Shown here: positions 1 through 9,116 of the stretch, piece after piece
How positions within the stretch are numbered: position 1 is the first letter of the stretch
How the letters are laid out: every line of letters starts with the position of its first letter
NCBI RefSeq assembly: GCF_001659705.1
Contig: NZ_CP015971.1
Coordinates: 372,001 to 436,000 of the forward strand
DNA: 64,000 nt
Source: Arachidicoccus sp. BS20
GTDB taxonomy: Bacteria; Bacteroidota; Bacteroidia; Chitinophagales; Chitinophagaceae
Direction of reading: 5' to 3'
Notes under the pieces: generated by a model
Databases searched by the model: none
What the model saw: only the letters and a program-made list of their open reading frames with translations
Told to the model about the DNA's origin: nothing
Program-made: the position numbers and the translations under genes

Positions 1-1256
1 TGGATGTAACTTTCAATGCCGATTATAATCTCGGGCAAGACCAAAGTATTGATACCATACACGCCCGCTACAATTGGTTAGGCGATTCCATCACCTACCT
101 TGGAAAAGGCGGTGAAAGCTGGTACAGCCTGTATAAATACAGGAATCATAACGGAAGCGCATCGCTTTCGGCAAAGTATTCTATCAATGGCAGGCAGAAC
201 ATTGCTTTTGATAATGTCTTCAGCTATTTCAACAGAAAAGGCGCCAACCTGGTATCACCAAATCCTTTGGTGGACAATATCCCGCAGAAGACTGAAAAAA
301 ATATATTAGGCGCAAGTTATCAATATCATATCCCCGGTAAATTCAATATTACCGTATTCGGAAAATATTTTTATCAGCATGCAAGTACTACGCTTATCCA
401 AACCGATTATAATAATCCCGGCGATACCGTTTATAACAAAACAGGACTCAACAGAAACAAGCCGGGCTACGGCGTTGCAGCAACTTATTTTATTCAGCCG
501 CAGCTTCAACTAAAATTTTCTTACGAAAAAACATACCGGATGCCGGAAAGCGAAGACCTCTTCGGAGACATCATCAACAAAGACGGCAACTGGAATTTAA
601 AACCGGAACGAAGCAATAATATCAACCTGGGACTGGGTTACAATTTAAACTTAGATAAGCATCATTTTTACTTTAGCGGTACGGGAATATATTACTATGC
701 TAAAGATTTTATCTATTATAACCCGCTCGGGCCAAACCCGAATAAATTGTATCCCGACAACCTGTACAATGTATCCAATTTGGGGTTGGAATCCGAAATA
801 AGATATTCTTACCAACAGATTTTTGTTGCCGGAATAAACGTTACTTACCAAAATTTGAGGGATAGAAATAAATACCGTACAGACCTTCCGGACATTCCCA
901 GCATTACCTACAAAGAACGCATTCCCAATATTCCTTATTTATTCGGTAATGTCCATGCGGCGCTTTATTTTCCAAATATTTTTTCCGGCGCCGGTAAGCT
1001 GACCATCGGCTACAACATGATGTATGTGCACAATTTCTATTTGTACTGGGCAAGCGAAGGCGCGGCAGATACAAAACGCATGATTCCTACACAAATATCG
1101 CACGATGTAAGCATCGTTTACACATTTAAAAACGGCAGGTATAATACCGCAATTGAATGTAAAAACATTATCGGTGAAAAGTTATACGATAATTATAGCC
1201 TGCAAAAACCGGGACGGTCATTCAGTATAAAACTCAGATATTTTATCGGTCAATAA
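1..1256 (+). CDS. TonB-dependent receptor, C-terminal part (5' end outside window)
   Basis: The reading frame is open from the first bases of the window to a TAA at 1254-1256, so only the beta-barrel end (about 418 residues) is present. The protein is rich in alternating aromatic and polar strands (for example YQYHIPGKFNITVFGKYFYQ), has the typical outer-membrane phrase YRMPESEDLFG, and ends in a strand with an aromatic near the terminus (LRYFIGQ), as expected for an outer-membrane barrel. The family imports large ligands such as siderophores or glycans with energy from TonB. A DUF4374-type lipoprotein follows after 31 bases, which points to a siderophore or iron-related receptor. The substrate itself cannot be read from this fragment. 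Confidence 0.85.
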   Translation, partial: DVTFNADYNLGQDQSIDTIHARYNWLGDSITYLGKGGESWYSLYKYRNHNGSASLSAKYSINGRQNIAFDNVFSYFNRKGANLVSPNPLVDNIPQKTEKNILGASYQYHIPGKFNITVFGKYFYQHASTTLIQTDYNNPGDTVYNKTGLNRNKPGYGVAATYFIQPQLQLKFSYEKTYRMPESEDLFGDIINKDGNWNLKPERSNNINLGLGYNLNLDKHHFYFSGTGIYYYAKDFIYYNPLGPNPNKLYPDNLYNVSNLGLESEIRYSYQQIFVAGINVTYQNLRDRNKYRTDLPDIPSITYKERIPNIPYLFGNVHAALYFPNIFSGAGKLTIGYNMMYVHNFYLYWASEGAADTKRMIPTQISHDVSIVYTFKNGRYNTAIECKNIIGEKLYDNYSLQKPGRSFSIKLRYFIGQ

Positions 1257-1287
1257 TTCTTTTTTCAAAAAACAAAATCAAATAAAT

Positions 1288-2592
1288 ATGACAAAATCAA
1301 AGTTTGTAATCTTAGTATCATCAGCGCTTTTATTATTAAGCGCGTGCAGCAAAAAAGACGTATCCGGTAATCAGTCCGGCGGAAACGGCGGCGGGGATTC
1401 AACCGTCATTGAGCAACCGAAAGACAGCATATTTGTATTAACCACTGCAAGCTCCCCCTCCGGCGCTGAGGTAATTAATACCGCCGAAACGTTAGATTCG
1501 GGTGTATTAAACACGCAAGGAACGGGGATAGAGCAAGACGGCGCCACACACAATTACATCGTCAACGGAGATTATTTTATCAGCTTCTTGTTCGGGCAAA
1601 GCAATCCGGGCGCCGTAACGGCATACAAAGCCGATGCATCTAAGCAATTGGTAACAGCTACCGATTTCCAAACGGAATCCATGACCATGTTCGGCAACGC
1701 AGGCGATGAAGTTCTGATGGTAAAAAACGCCTGGCAGCCGGAAGAACAATATACACAATGGTACAGGCTCGATACAAAAAGTATGGAAATTGTAGCGCAA
1801 GGACAAATTGATGCAGAAGCATTGGCTGCCAACGGGCAAAAAGCATTCTTTACCGATATTAAAAAAGTGGGCGATAAAATTTTCGCTTCGTTCATCAGCG
1901 TGGAAAGCGGACTGAATTTTGAAACACAATATCCCGATAGTAACTGGATTGCCGTGTACAACTATCCCGATATGACGTTGGATAAGGTAATCCGCGACGG
2001 GCGTACCGGCTCTATAGGAACTTATTGGGTAAGAGGCATGGACGTGGATGAAAACGGCGACACGTATGTTTTCGGTACAAAACTGGACTGGGATATGTCG
2101 GGCAAATACAGCACGGCAACACCTGTCGGAATTATGAAAATTAAAAGCGGTACCACGGAATACGACCCAACGTTTTTCTTCAATATCACTTCCGCTTCCG
2201 GCGGAGAATACGTTTGGCGCAAAGATTATCTGGGTAAAGGATATTTCTTATTGACTATGGTTCCGCAACCGTATGTATATGCCGTACAATTGTATTTATA
2301 TCCCATGTTGATGGGCGGTATTAAATATGCCGTAGTAAATGTTTATGACGGCTCTTTCAAATGGGTAACCGGCACGCCGGAAGCCACTGACATCCAATTT
2401 ACCAGCGGTTCATATTCTTATTCCGCATTGGACGGAACAGGATATGCGGCTATTTATTATACTGATGCCGGTAAGGCAAAATCGACTGTTTTTAAATTCG
2501 ATGCAGCAACTGCAACCGCAACGCCCGGGCTTACCACAGACGGCAATGCTATCATTACAGGTATCAGCAGGTTGCCCGTAGCAGCGGAGTAG
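1288..2592 (+). CDS. DUF4374-like surface lipoprotein
   Basis: This 434-residue protein begins with a lipoprotein signal (Lys-rich start, leucine core, lipobox LLSAC with Cys at about residue 20) followed by a Gly/Ser/Asn spacer, typical of a surface-exposed Bacteroidota lipoprotein. The body has repeated beta-strand blocks (YKADASKQL, WYRLDTKSM, VYNYPDMTL, KFDAATAT) that suggest a beta-propeller, as in DUF4374 proteins. It sits 31 bases behind a TonB receptor, so the two probably act as a receptor and its capture lipoprotein. As I recall, similar pairs in Bacteroides (Xus-type) use foreign siderophores; that role here is inference. No PepSY reductase gene follows. Confidence 0.75.
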   Translation: MTKSKFVILVSSALLLLSACSKKDVSGNQSGGNGGGDSTVIEQPKDSIFVLTTASSPSGAEVINTAETLDSGVLNTQGTGIEQDGATHNYIVNGDYFISFLFGQSNPGAVTAYKADASKQLVTATDFQTESMTMFGNAGDEVLMVKNAWQPEEQYTQWYRLDTKSMEIVAQGQIDAEALAANGQKAFFTDIKKVGDKIFASFISVESGLNFETQYPDSNWIAVYNYPDMTLDKVIRDGRTGSIGTYWVRGMDVDENGDTYVFGTKLDWDMSGKYSTATPVGIMKIKSGTTEYDPTFFFNITSASGGEYVWRKDYLGKGYFLLTMVPQPYVYAVQLYLYPMLMGGIKYAVVNVYDGSFKWVTGTPEATDIQFTSGSYSYSALDGTGYAAIYYTDAGKAKSTVFKFDAATATATPGLTTDGNAIITGISRLPVAAE

Positions 2593-2702
2593 CCCCCTTC
2601 TTGGAGTGTACAGTTCCCCGTTGTTCAAAAAAAATAGCGGAATGTGAGGTAAGAAGAATAACGAATTATCCAGACTATATTTAATTTACTTGTTTATTGT
2701 AC

Positions 2703-2732
2703 AGCCGCTTTACTCCAAAGCGGCTATTTTTT
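2703..2732 (+). terminator. Rho-independent terminator after the lipoprotein gene
   Basis: AGCCGCTTT (2703-2711) pairs perfectly with AAAGCGGCT (2717-2725) around a five-base loop, followed by ATTTTTT. The T-run lies on the plus-strand side, so it ends the receptor/lipoprotein transcript. The stop codon of the decayed minus-strand gene lies inside the hairpin. Confidence 0.75.
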
Positions 2733-3055
2733 CTTCTTCACTCCTGCTCTGTAACCACAACCTTACGGCTATTATTTGTGTATGACTATATTTTTCATTG
2801 AATGACGAAAATATTTGAGATGAAGATAATTCAGGCTTTTTCTTCATAAATTTTTCTAATTCTTTCAATTCATTTTCCGTAACAAAAACAGAAATATCCA
2901 CTTCCCCGGTTGGGACAAATTCCATCAAATGCCCTTCAACCGTGCCTCTCACGAGATTGCGTTCCTGCGCAATTTCGTCGATGCGTTTTCACACGAGATA
3001 CATTTCCAAACTGATTTGCTTGGTCATACCTTTCGGAACTTTGGCTACAGCTAAT
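2710..3055 (-). pseudogene. Remnant of a helicase C-terminus (HTH_40-like domain)
   Basis: On the minus strand the frame reads KVPKGMTKQISLEMYL, V, stop, KRIDEIAQERNLVRGTVEGHL, then an 80-residue tail. This matches the C-terminal helix-turn-helix module of RecQ/Pif1-like helicases, where the phrase EGKSIEEIA is usual. The in-frame TGA at 2989-2991 falls exactly where Gly is expected and the preceding Val replaces Glu. No ATPase domain is present upstream, so only the tail survived. The open part (stop at 2710-2712) has no convincing start of its own. The domain identification is from motif memory. Confidence 0.6.
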
Positions 3056-3066
3056 TTTTTACAGCA

Positions 3067-3290
3067 ATGGATAGTACCCACGCCTATTTGAAAATAGTAA
3101 ATGCCTCACCCAATTTTGCAAGCGTAGTCAAAGGTAGTGATACATTCAATATTCTTGTAAACGGGCAAATATAAACGACACTTCTTTCAGCTATAATAGC
3201 ACATTTCCAAGAGCATTTACCATTCTTTATAAAGGAGATATATACCAGACAGGGACGAAAGGTATTTCAATGTCAAGTTACATTCAGTAA
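3067..3290 (+). pseudogene. Remnant of a DUF4397-like lipoprotein, frameshifted
   Basis: The plus strand reads AYLKIVNASPNFASVVKGSD and TFNILVNGQI, then a stop at 3173-3175. The sense continues in another frame as [20 protein letters not shown] to a TAA at 3288-3290. The phrase (L)KIVNASP followed by VNG is typical of DUF4397 exported proteins. Two joined frames and the absence of a signal peptide show a broken fragment. It lies back to back with the helicase remnant, so the area is a scar of lost genes. Family assignment is tentative. Confidence 0.45.
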
Positions 3291-3339
3291 TATATACAAA
3301 CTTATGTACCGAAATGCGGAAATTTTTATATTCAGGGGG

Positions 3340-3347
3340 TACATTTG
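3340..3347 (+). promoter_or_regulatory. Possible Bacteroidota -7 box TACATTTG
   Basis: TACATTTG matches the TAnnTTTG box of primary-sigma promoters in this phylum. It lies 4 bases before GTG at 3352, the likely start of the J-domain gene, which would make the mRNA leaderless or nearly so. No clear -33 TTTG was identified. Confidence 0.4.
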
Positions 3348-3351
3348 CAGA

Positions 3352-3993
3352 GTGCAGGCAAAAAATTATTATCAAATTCTGGGCGTTTCTCCTACGGCTT
3401 CTTCTGCCGAAATTAAAGGTGCATACAGAAAGTTAGCGCTTCGTTTTCATCCGGATAAAAATGTGGGCAATACCTCGACCAATGCAGCTTTCACAGAAAT
3501 CAACGAAGCATATTCCATACTTTCGGACGAAAAAAAACGTGCAGCCTATCATCGGGAGAATTTTGGAAATTTTATTGCGAAAAAGGAAGATGCACATTTG
3601 AATATAACACCTCAATTTATCTGTGAAAAAATAGTAGAAATACGTAAAAGTCTTGAACATACCGACCCTTATCGTATGGACAAACCTTCGCTGCTGCTCC
3701 AATTGAAACAACTTTTCTCCGCATATCATTTAGCGATTTTGAAAAAGGAAAATAATATTGCACTGAACAACTCTATCATCGATGAAACGCTTACCATACT
3801 TGCATTTCTGCCGGCGGAACAACAAAAAATTATTACCGACTGGTTTAAAGATATTCCTCAAAACCGGGAAGAAAAAATCAATGCTTTTTTGAAGAAACAA
3901 CAAAGCGTTTTCTTTTGGGAGAAATATAAATTATTGTTTGTACTGGCGGCTACCGTTGTGGTTTGCTTAGTTGTATATTTAGTCATCAGATAA
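3352..3993 (+). CDS. J-domain (DnaJ-like) protein with C-terminal membrane anchor
   Basis: A J-domain fills the N-terminus: [33 protein letters not shown] with the invariant HPD, then [14 protein letters not shown]-domain proteins stimulate the ATPase of Hsp70 (DnaK, encoded at 30.2 kb). A Gly/Phe region and zinc finger are missing, so this is a class III J-protein. The last 20 residues ([20 protein letters not shown]) form one membrane helix, so it is tail-anchored with the J-domain in the cytoplasm. I chose the GTG at 3352 because the upstream in-frame ATG (3304) precedes a promoter-like box and adds residues unlike the family. The end overlaps pyrR by 15 bases, tail to tail. Confidence 0.8.
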   Translation: MQAKNYYQILGVSPTASSAEIKGAYRKLALRFHPDKNVGNTSTNAAFTEINEAYSILSDEKKRAAYHRENFGNFIAKKEDAHLNITPQFICEKIVEIRKSLEHTDPYRMDKPSLLLQLKQLFSAYHLAILKKENNIALNNSIIDETLTILAFLPAEQQKIITDWFKDIPQNREEKINAFLKKQQSVFFWEKYKLLFVLAATVVVCLVVYLVIR

Positions 3994-4527
3994 CAAAACT
4001 ACTTCATCGTGCCCACTGTTTTCTTTCCAATACACTTTTACTTTTTGCGATTGGTAAGTGTCGATAGCACGACCAATATAATTTGCCTGAATAGGAAGTT
4101 GTCGGGAAAACCTTCTGTCAATCAACACGCAAAGTTCTACGTTTGAAGGGCGACCGAAATCAAGCAAAGCATCAAGCGCAGCCCGAATGGTACGACCTGT
4201 CCACAAGACATCATCAATCAGTATCACAGATTTTTTTTCGATGCTGAAAGGGATATCCGTTTCATTTGCCACATGCAGGTTGTTGCGGATATCATCGCGG
4301 TAAAATGTAATATCAAGCTTGCCGTAAGCAATTTTTTCGGTCGGAACAATTTGCTCCAGCTCATCCACAATTCTATTGCTCAGAAAAACACCGCGCGGCT
4401 GCAGCCCAATGATGACGGCACTTTCAAGCCCCAAATGATTTTCAATTATCTGGTGCGCCAATCGTTTTATTGTTAAATCCACCTGCTGCGGGGTTAATAT
4501 AGATTTTGCATTGCTACTCATTATCAC
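3979..4527 (-). CDS. pyrR: PyrR bifunctional regulator / uracil phosphoribosyltransferase
   Basis: The 182-residue protein has the PyrR order of motifs: [28 protein letters not shown], and the PRPP-binding loop [20 protein letters not shown], ending in [12 protein letters not shown]. The family binds pyr mRNA in response to UMP and/or converts uracil plus PRPP to UMP; in Bacteroidota the enzymatic role may dominate. The first Met (4527) or the Met two residues on are both possible starts. It stands alone on the minus strand with no other pyrimidine genes nearby. Confidence 0.9.
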   Translation of the reverse strand: MIMSSNAKSILTPQQVDLTIKRLAHQIIENHLGLESAVIIGLQPRGVFLSNRIVDELEQIVPTEKIAYGKLDITFYRDDIRNNLHVANETDIPFSIEKKSVILIDDVLWTGRTIRAALDALLDFGRPSNVELCVLIDRRFSRQLPIQANYIGRAIDTYQSQKVKVYWKENSGHDEVVLLSDD

Positions 4528-4607
4528 TTCAACAAAAGATTAGTAATTTGTAAACAAAAATACTTGAAGCGAATCAATTACATTCGCGTTTTACAAATTA
4601 ATTTAAA

Positions 4608-5330
4608 ATGAAGAAACCTTTTATTATTGTTACGGCAACTCTGTTTGCAGCTGCAGCAAAGGCGCAAGTACATAAAACTGTTACGCATTCGACGGTCCAT
4701 TCCAAGACAACTATGCAACAACCGGTTCGTCTTGCGAATTTTGACGATACTGTAAGCTACGCTTTAGGTTTGAGCATTGGCAAGTTTTACCAGCAACAGG
4801 GGATCAAAAATCTTAACACGACATTATTGTCCAGGGGTATTAAAACCGCAATGGGCAAGGATTCTGCATTATTTACCGATGAGCAGGTGGGCGATATTCT
4901 GATGAGTTCTGCACAGCGCGCGGCAGAGGAAAAAGCGTCAAAAGCAAAGCATGAGGGCGAAGTTTTTTTAGCAAAAAATAAAACCAATCCGGGCGTTGTT
5001 ACTTTGCCCGACGGCATTGAATATGAAGTGTTGCAAAAAGGAACCGGTACAATACCGGCAGATACAAGCAATGTGAAAGTTAATTACGTAGGAACATTGC
5101 TGGACGGAACAGAATTTGACAATTCTTATAAGCGCGGAGAACCGCTTGATATGGATGTAACACGCGTTATCAAAGGATGGACAGAGGTACTGAAGCTGAT
5201 GCCTGTAGGCAGTAAATGGCGTGTGTGGATTCCTTCCGATTTGGCATATGGCGACCGTGGCGCCGGCGAAATGATTCCACCGGGAGCCACATTGCAGTTT
5301 GATATAGAACTGTTGGGCATCAATAAATAA
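4608..5330 (+). CDS. FKBP-type peptidyl-prolyl isomerase, exported
   Basis: This 240-residue protein has a signal peptide (KKPFIIVTATLFAAAAKAQ), an FKBP N-terminal dimerisation domain (DDTVSYALGLSIGKFYQQQG, residues about 45-125) and an FKBP catalytic domain from about residue 140: VKVNYVGTLLDGTEFDNSY, VIKGWTEVLKLMPVGSKWRV, IPSDLAYGDRG, PPGATLQFDIELL. This is the Mip/FkpA architecture: a periplasmic chaperone that isomerises Xaa-Pro bonds and helps fold envelope proteins. It is monocistronic. Confidence 0.9.
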   Translation: MKKPFIIVTATLFAAAAKAQVHKTVTHSTVHSKTTMQQPVRLANFDDTVSYALGLSIGKFYQQQGIKNLNTTLLSRGIKTAMGKDSALFTDEQVGDILMSSAQRAAEEKASKAKHEGEVFLAKNKTNPGVVTLPDGIEYEVLQKGTGTIPADTSNVKVNYVGTLLDGTEFDNSYKRGEPLDMDVTRVIKGWTEVLKLMPVGSKWRVWIPSDLAYGDRGAGEMIPPGATLQFDIELLGINK

Positions 5331-5334
5331 TCTT

Positions 5335-5382
5335 CAAAAAAAATTGAGACAAGATACTTTCTTACGAAGCATCTTGTCTCAA
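5335..5382 (-). terminator. Terminator between the FKBP gene and fabF
   Basis: TTGAGACAAGAT (5344-5355) is a perfect 12-bp complement of ATCTTGTCTCAA (5371-5382). On the minus strand the hairpin runs into eight Ts (5343-5336), so it ends the fabF transcript about 70 bases after its stop. The stem may also serve the convergent FKBP gene. Confidence 0.8.
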
Positions 5383-5449
5383 CATGAACTATATAAAAAA
5401 TATTTGGAGTAATTCATTTTATACAAATTACGAATCATTCCAAATAAGC

Positions 5450-6691
5450 TTATATCTTCTTAAACACCACACTTGCATTGTGCCCGCCGAAACCGAAAGC
5501 ATTGCTCATGGCTGTATTGATTTCTTTTTCAAAAGGCTGATTAATCACGATATTAATGTTACCCGGTATTTTTTCGTCAAGGTGTTCTACATTAATTGTC
5601 GGCGGAATAATATTATGATTGATTGACTTGATAGCAATAATCGCTTCAATTGCTCCCGCCGCGCCCAACAAATGTCCCGTCATGGATTTCGTTCCGCTGA
5701 TATGCAAATGTTGCGTATGTCCGCCAAATGCTTTTTGTACCGCGTTCAATTCACTAATGTCGCCAATCGGTGTGGACGTTGCATGAGGGTTGAGATAATC
5801 CAGTTCGTCAGGATTCAACTGCGCTTCTTTCAGCGAAAGTTCCATCGCTTTTGCCGCGCCAATTCCTTCGGGATGCGGCGATGTGAGATGATATGCATCT
5901 GCCGTCATAGCTGCGCCTACAAGCTCTGCATAAATTTTTGCGCCGCGTTTTTTCGCGTGTTCATATTCTTCCAGAATCAACGCGCCGGCGCCCTCGCCCA
6001 TGACAAAACCATCGCGGTCTTTATCAAACGGACGGCTTGCGTGTTGCGGGTCGTCATTGCGCGTGGACATGGCTTTCATCGCAGAAAATCCACCGACAGA
6101 CGCAGGCGTTACCGGCGCTTCGGAACCGCCGGTAATAAACACTTTCGCTTTGCCCAAACGGATATAGTTAAACGCATCCATAATCGCAGTGTTAGACGTA
6201 GCGCACGCAGAAACCGGAGCATAGTTGATGCCTTGCAAACCATACTTCATCGAAATCATTCCGGGCGCAAGATTGACAATCAGCTTGGGAACAAAAAACG
6301 GATTGAAACGCGGATTGTAATTTCCTTCAACATAGTTTGTAACTTCCTGCTCAAACGTTTCCATGCCGCCCTGCCCCACACCCCAGATTACACCGATATC
6401 AAAAGGATCTTCTTTGGAAACGTCTAAGCCTGAATCATTCATCGCTTCGGCTGCTGCATACAAAGCATATTGCGAAAACAAGTCGGAGCGCTTGATTTCG
6501 TTTCTGTCCAAATACTTTTCGGGCGTAAAGCCTTTTACTTCGCAGGCAAGTTTTGTGCGGAACAATCCCGCATCGAAACGCGTTATCAAACCTGCGCCGC
6601 TTGTGCCTTTCAGCGCATTTTCCCAGAAGGTGTTTACGTCGTTTCCGATTGGCGTAACCGCGCCCAAACCTGTGATTACAACTCTTGTCAT
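5450..6691 (-). CDS. fabF: 3-oxoacyl-[ACP] synthase II
   Basis: The enzyme condenses malonyl-ACP with acyl-ACP in fatty-acid elongation. Using the ATG at 6691 (MTRVVITGLGAVTPIG) gives 413 residues and puts the catalytic residues at Cys163 (SACATSN), His303 (NPHATSTP) and His340 (KSMTGHLLGAAG), the same numbers as in E. coli FabF. An upstream ATG at 6736 would add 15 unrelated residues and is rejected. The active-site lysine (GTKSMTGH) is present. It is isolated from other fab genes in this window; acpP would be expected upstream but is not here. Confidence 0.95.
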   Translation of the reverse strand: MTRVVITGLGAVTPIGNDVNTFWENALKGTSGAGLITRFDAGLFRTKLACEVKGFTPEKYLDRNEIKRSDLFSQYALYAAAEAMNDSGLDVSKEDPFDIGVIWGVGQGGMETFEQEVTNYVEGNYNPRFNPFFVPKLIVNLAPGMISMKYGLQGINYAPVSACATSNTAIMDAFNYIRLGKAKVFITGGSEAPVTPASVGGFSAMKAMSTRNDDPQHASRPFDKDRDGFVMGEGAGALILEEYEHAKKRGAKIYAELVGAAMTADAYHLTSPHPEGIGAAKAMELSLKEAQLNPDELDYLNPHATSTPIGDISELNAVQKAFGGHTQHLHISGTKSMTGHLLGAAGAIEAIIAIKSINHNIIPPTINVEHLDEKIPGNINIVINQPFEKEINTAMSNAFGFGGHNASVVFKKI

Positions 6692-6769
6692 TTTATTGAT
6701 TCGATTTTCAAAAGGTGCAAAAATACATTTCTGCAATCATATATGAATTTTCTTACAGAAGAATTTATA

Positions 6770-7651
6770 TCATCTTTCCGCAACAGCAAAACCGACTGTT
6801 TCGCGATATAGTTGCGGCGAAACATCAGCATTGGTTTTGAAGAAACGGCTGAAATAATATTCATCGTTATAACCCAATTCGTATGCAATTTCTTTTACGG
6901 TTTTTGAAGTAAGATATAATTCTCGTTTTGCTTCAATTACGATGCGTTCCGAAATCAATTCCGTTAATGTTTTATTGAAATGCGCTTTGGTAATTCTTGC
7001 CAATGCTTTCGCTGAAATGTGCAGCATATCTGCATAATCGCCTGCTGAATGTTTTGTCTTGAAATTGTTTTCAATTGCATCTTTCAGGTTTTGCAATATA
7101 AAAGGTTGTTCATTATCCGCAACGTTCGTTGCCGCATCAGGCTGCTGTTCTACTTTGATTCTTGACAAATGAATTAACAGGATTTTTAATTGCGAAACCA
7201 ACAATTCATATTGTGCCAACGCATCATTTCGAACTTCATCTTTAAGCTGTGCAACAATCGTAGCTAACAGCAATTCCTGTGTTGCATCAAGCTTTAGATA
7301 AGGCGGATTGTAAATATTGTTAAACAAAACGCCGTTGCAGGCAACTTCGTTTTGATGCTTGTGAATACAGAAAAAATCCGGATGAAATTGAATGGCAAAA
7401 CCTTTAAGACCTTGTTCCGTTGCAAACATAAAAGGCTGATAAGGCGAAAAGGCAAACACTGAATTTGCCTGCAATTCATATGTCGTAAAATCGGCTCTTA
7501 CTTCGCCCGCACCTTGCTTTACAAAGATTAATGAAAAATAATTGTTGCGCTGAATATGGTCAAAATGTTCATTACTTTCAAAATCAAAAATCTTGAAGGC
7601 AAGGTTGCCGTTTTGCGGATTGATTAATGTGTAATTGTTGTGTTCAAACAT
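6770..7651 (-). CDS. AraC-family transcriptional regulator
   Basis: This 293-residue protein has an N-terminal cupin-like sensing part (residues about 20-110, with LIFVKQGAGEVRAD and FAFSPYQPFMF) and a C-terminal AraC double helix-turn-helix (about 200-290): YADMLHISAKALARITKAHF, then VKEIAYELGYNDEYYFSRFF, the family signature. It is the last gene of the minus-strand series that starts at the DHA2 exporter, 73 bases behind the alpha/beta hydrolase. It probably controls part of that cluster or a distant set of genes. Its ligand is unknown. Confidence 0.88.
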   Translation of the reverse strand: MFEHNNYTLINPQNGNLAFKIFDFESNEHFDHIQRNNYFSLIFVKQGAGEVRADFTTYELQANSVFAFSPYQPFMFATEQGLKGFAIQFHPDFFCIHKHQNEVACNGVLFNNIYNPPYLKLDATQELLLATIVAQLKDEVRNDALAQYELLVSQLKILLIHLSRIKVEQQPDAATNVADNEQPFILQNLKDAIENNFKTKHSAGDYADMLHISAKALARITKAHFNKTLTELISERIVIEAKRELYLTSKTVKEIAYELGYNDEYYFSRFFKTNADVSPQLYRETVGFAVAER

Positions 7652-7724
7652 TTTTTCAAAATGGTTTCAAGACCCTGAATGTTTTCTTTTCAAGGTCTTA
7701 AATATAAAAAGATTGTCAGTTATA

Positions 7725-8588
7725 CTATACCTTTCTTAAAAATAGGCGCATTTTTTCAATAATATCTTCGCCATCTTCTTCTAACGCAAAATGTCCTGTT
7801 TCATAATAATGATACTCAATATTTTTTACGTCTTTCTTATACGCCTCTGCCCCCTCTACAGGAAAAAAAGCATCGTTCTTTCCCCACACAATCAACACCG
7901 ATGGCTGATACTTATGCAAATATTCATGCCATTCAGGATAAAGTTTTACATTATTCCTATAATCATAAAATAAATCAAGATTGATTTTGTGTGCATTGGG
8001 GCGCGAAAGCCTGTAATAATCCAGTTCCCAGTTATCTGGATTTATCGTTTCGGGGTTTCGTGTACCGTGCGTGTATTGCCATTTTAATCCCTCTAAACTA
8101 AACGCATCAAGCAATGCATTCCTTTCAGCCACGCCATTAGATGAATCCCAAAGCTTTTTTATTCCCTCCCAGGCTTTGCCTAATCCTTCCTTATAAGCGT
8201 TTCCGTTCTGGCTGATAATTGCCGTTACTTTTTCGGGATGAGCTGTTGCAATCCTAAACCCAATTGGCGCACCGTAATCCTGTATCATCAGGCAGTAACT
8301 CTCCAAATTAAAACTTTGCACAAAGGCATCCATTATTTTGCCTAAATTATCGAAAGAATATTCAAAAATTTCTTCTGACGTAAAATCGCTTACCCCAAAA
8401 CCTGGATAGTCGGGAGCAATTAAATGAAACTCATCATTTAAAGTTCTCAAAACTTTTCTGTATTGATGACTTGACGCAGGAAAGCCATGCAGTAGAAAAA
8501 TAGTTGGTTTGTCCCAAGAACCTGCTTCGCGATAAAAGATATTGATACCGCTAATGTTTTTTGTTTTATAAGAAATTGAATTACTCAT
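7725..8588 (-). CDS. Alpha/beta hydrolase (haloalkane dehalogenase / epoxide hydrolase type)
   Basis: The 287-residue protein shows the fold in order: oxyanion region LLHGFPASSHQYR, DYPGFGVSD, nucleophile elbow MIQDYGAPIG with Asp at about 104, an acid at about 239 (VWGKNDAFFP) and the catalytic His at about 266 (ETGHFALEE). An aspartate nucleophile, rather than serine, places it with haloalkane dehalogenases and epoxide hydrolases instead of esterases. It has no signal peptide, so it works in the cytoplasm. It lies 24 bases behind a DUF1348 gene in the putative detoxification operon. Confidence 0.87.
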   Translation of the reverse strand: MSNSISYKTKNISGINIFYREAGSWDKPTIFLLHGFPASSHQYRKVLRTLNDEFHLIAPDYPGFGVSDFTSEEIFEYSFDNLGKIMDAFVQSFNLESYCLMIQDYGAPIGFRIATAHPEKVTAIISQNGNAYKEGLGKAWEGIKKLWDSSNGVAERNALLDAFSLEGLKWQYTHGTRNPETINPDNWELDYYRLSRPNAHKINLDLFYDYRNNVKLYPEWHEYLHKYQPSVLIVWGKNDAFFPVEGAEAYKKDVKNIEYHYYETGHFALEEDGEDIIEKMRLFLRKV

Positions 8589-8612
8589 TTTTTACTCAAT
8601 TTTATTTGATAA

Positions 8613-9026
8613 TTATAATTTTCGTTCCGATGCTGCAATTTCCAAATCATTAATACTTGCAAAACGCTTGTGCATCAAACCGTTTTTGTCAAATTCCCAA
8701 AGCTCGTTTCCGTAGCTTCTGAACCATTGTCCTGCATTGTTATGCCACTCGTACTCAAACATAACTGCAATTCTGTTTTCGCGAAAACCCCATAATTCTT
8801 TTCTCAGTTTATAGTCCAATTCCTTTTCCCACTTGCGTTTCAGAAAATCTTTTATGGCTTCTCGTCCGTTTATAAATTCAGTTCGGTTGCGCCATTCAGA
8901 GTTTTCGGTATAAGCCAAACAAACCACTTCGGGATTGCGTGTGTTCCATGCATCTTCCGCCAACTGAACTTTTTGTAAAGCGGTTTCTAAAGTAAACGGC
9001 GGCAATAATAGCTTTCGCTGATTCAT
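8613..9026 (-). CDS. DUF1348 (NTF2-like) protein
   Basis: The 137-residue protein matches the DUF1348 / SnoaL-like small-barrel family: [62 protein letters not shown]. Members have an NTF2-type pocket, and their chemistry is mostly unknown. Such genes often accompany oxidoreductases and AhpD-like proteins in stress-response clusters, as here. Length is normal for the family. Confidence 0.82.
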   Translation of the reverse strand: MNQRKLLLPPFTLETALQKVQLAEDAWNTRNPEVVCLAYTENSEWRNRTEFINGREAIKDFLKRKWEKELDYKLRKELWGFRENRIAVMFEYEWHNNAGQWFRSYGNELWEFDKNGLMHKRFASINDLEIAASERKL

Positions 9027-9116
9027 TAATTAAGTTTTTAAAACATCAGGCCACGAATGCACAAATATCTTTAATTCTTCGTTCAGATTTATTCCTGCAT
9101 TCGTGGCATTTAATTT

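Noticed and set aside
1507-1961. Minus-strand frames of 129-140 codons inside the DUF4374-like gene
   Set aside because: Cys- and Phe-rich antisense shadows with no signal or domain; the sense gene is well supported.
5672-6427. Long plus-strand frame (251 codons) inside fabF
   Set aside because: It is the reverse-strand shadow of fabF; the residue content (Arg/Cys-rich) is not protein-like and the real gene has all catalytic residues.
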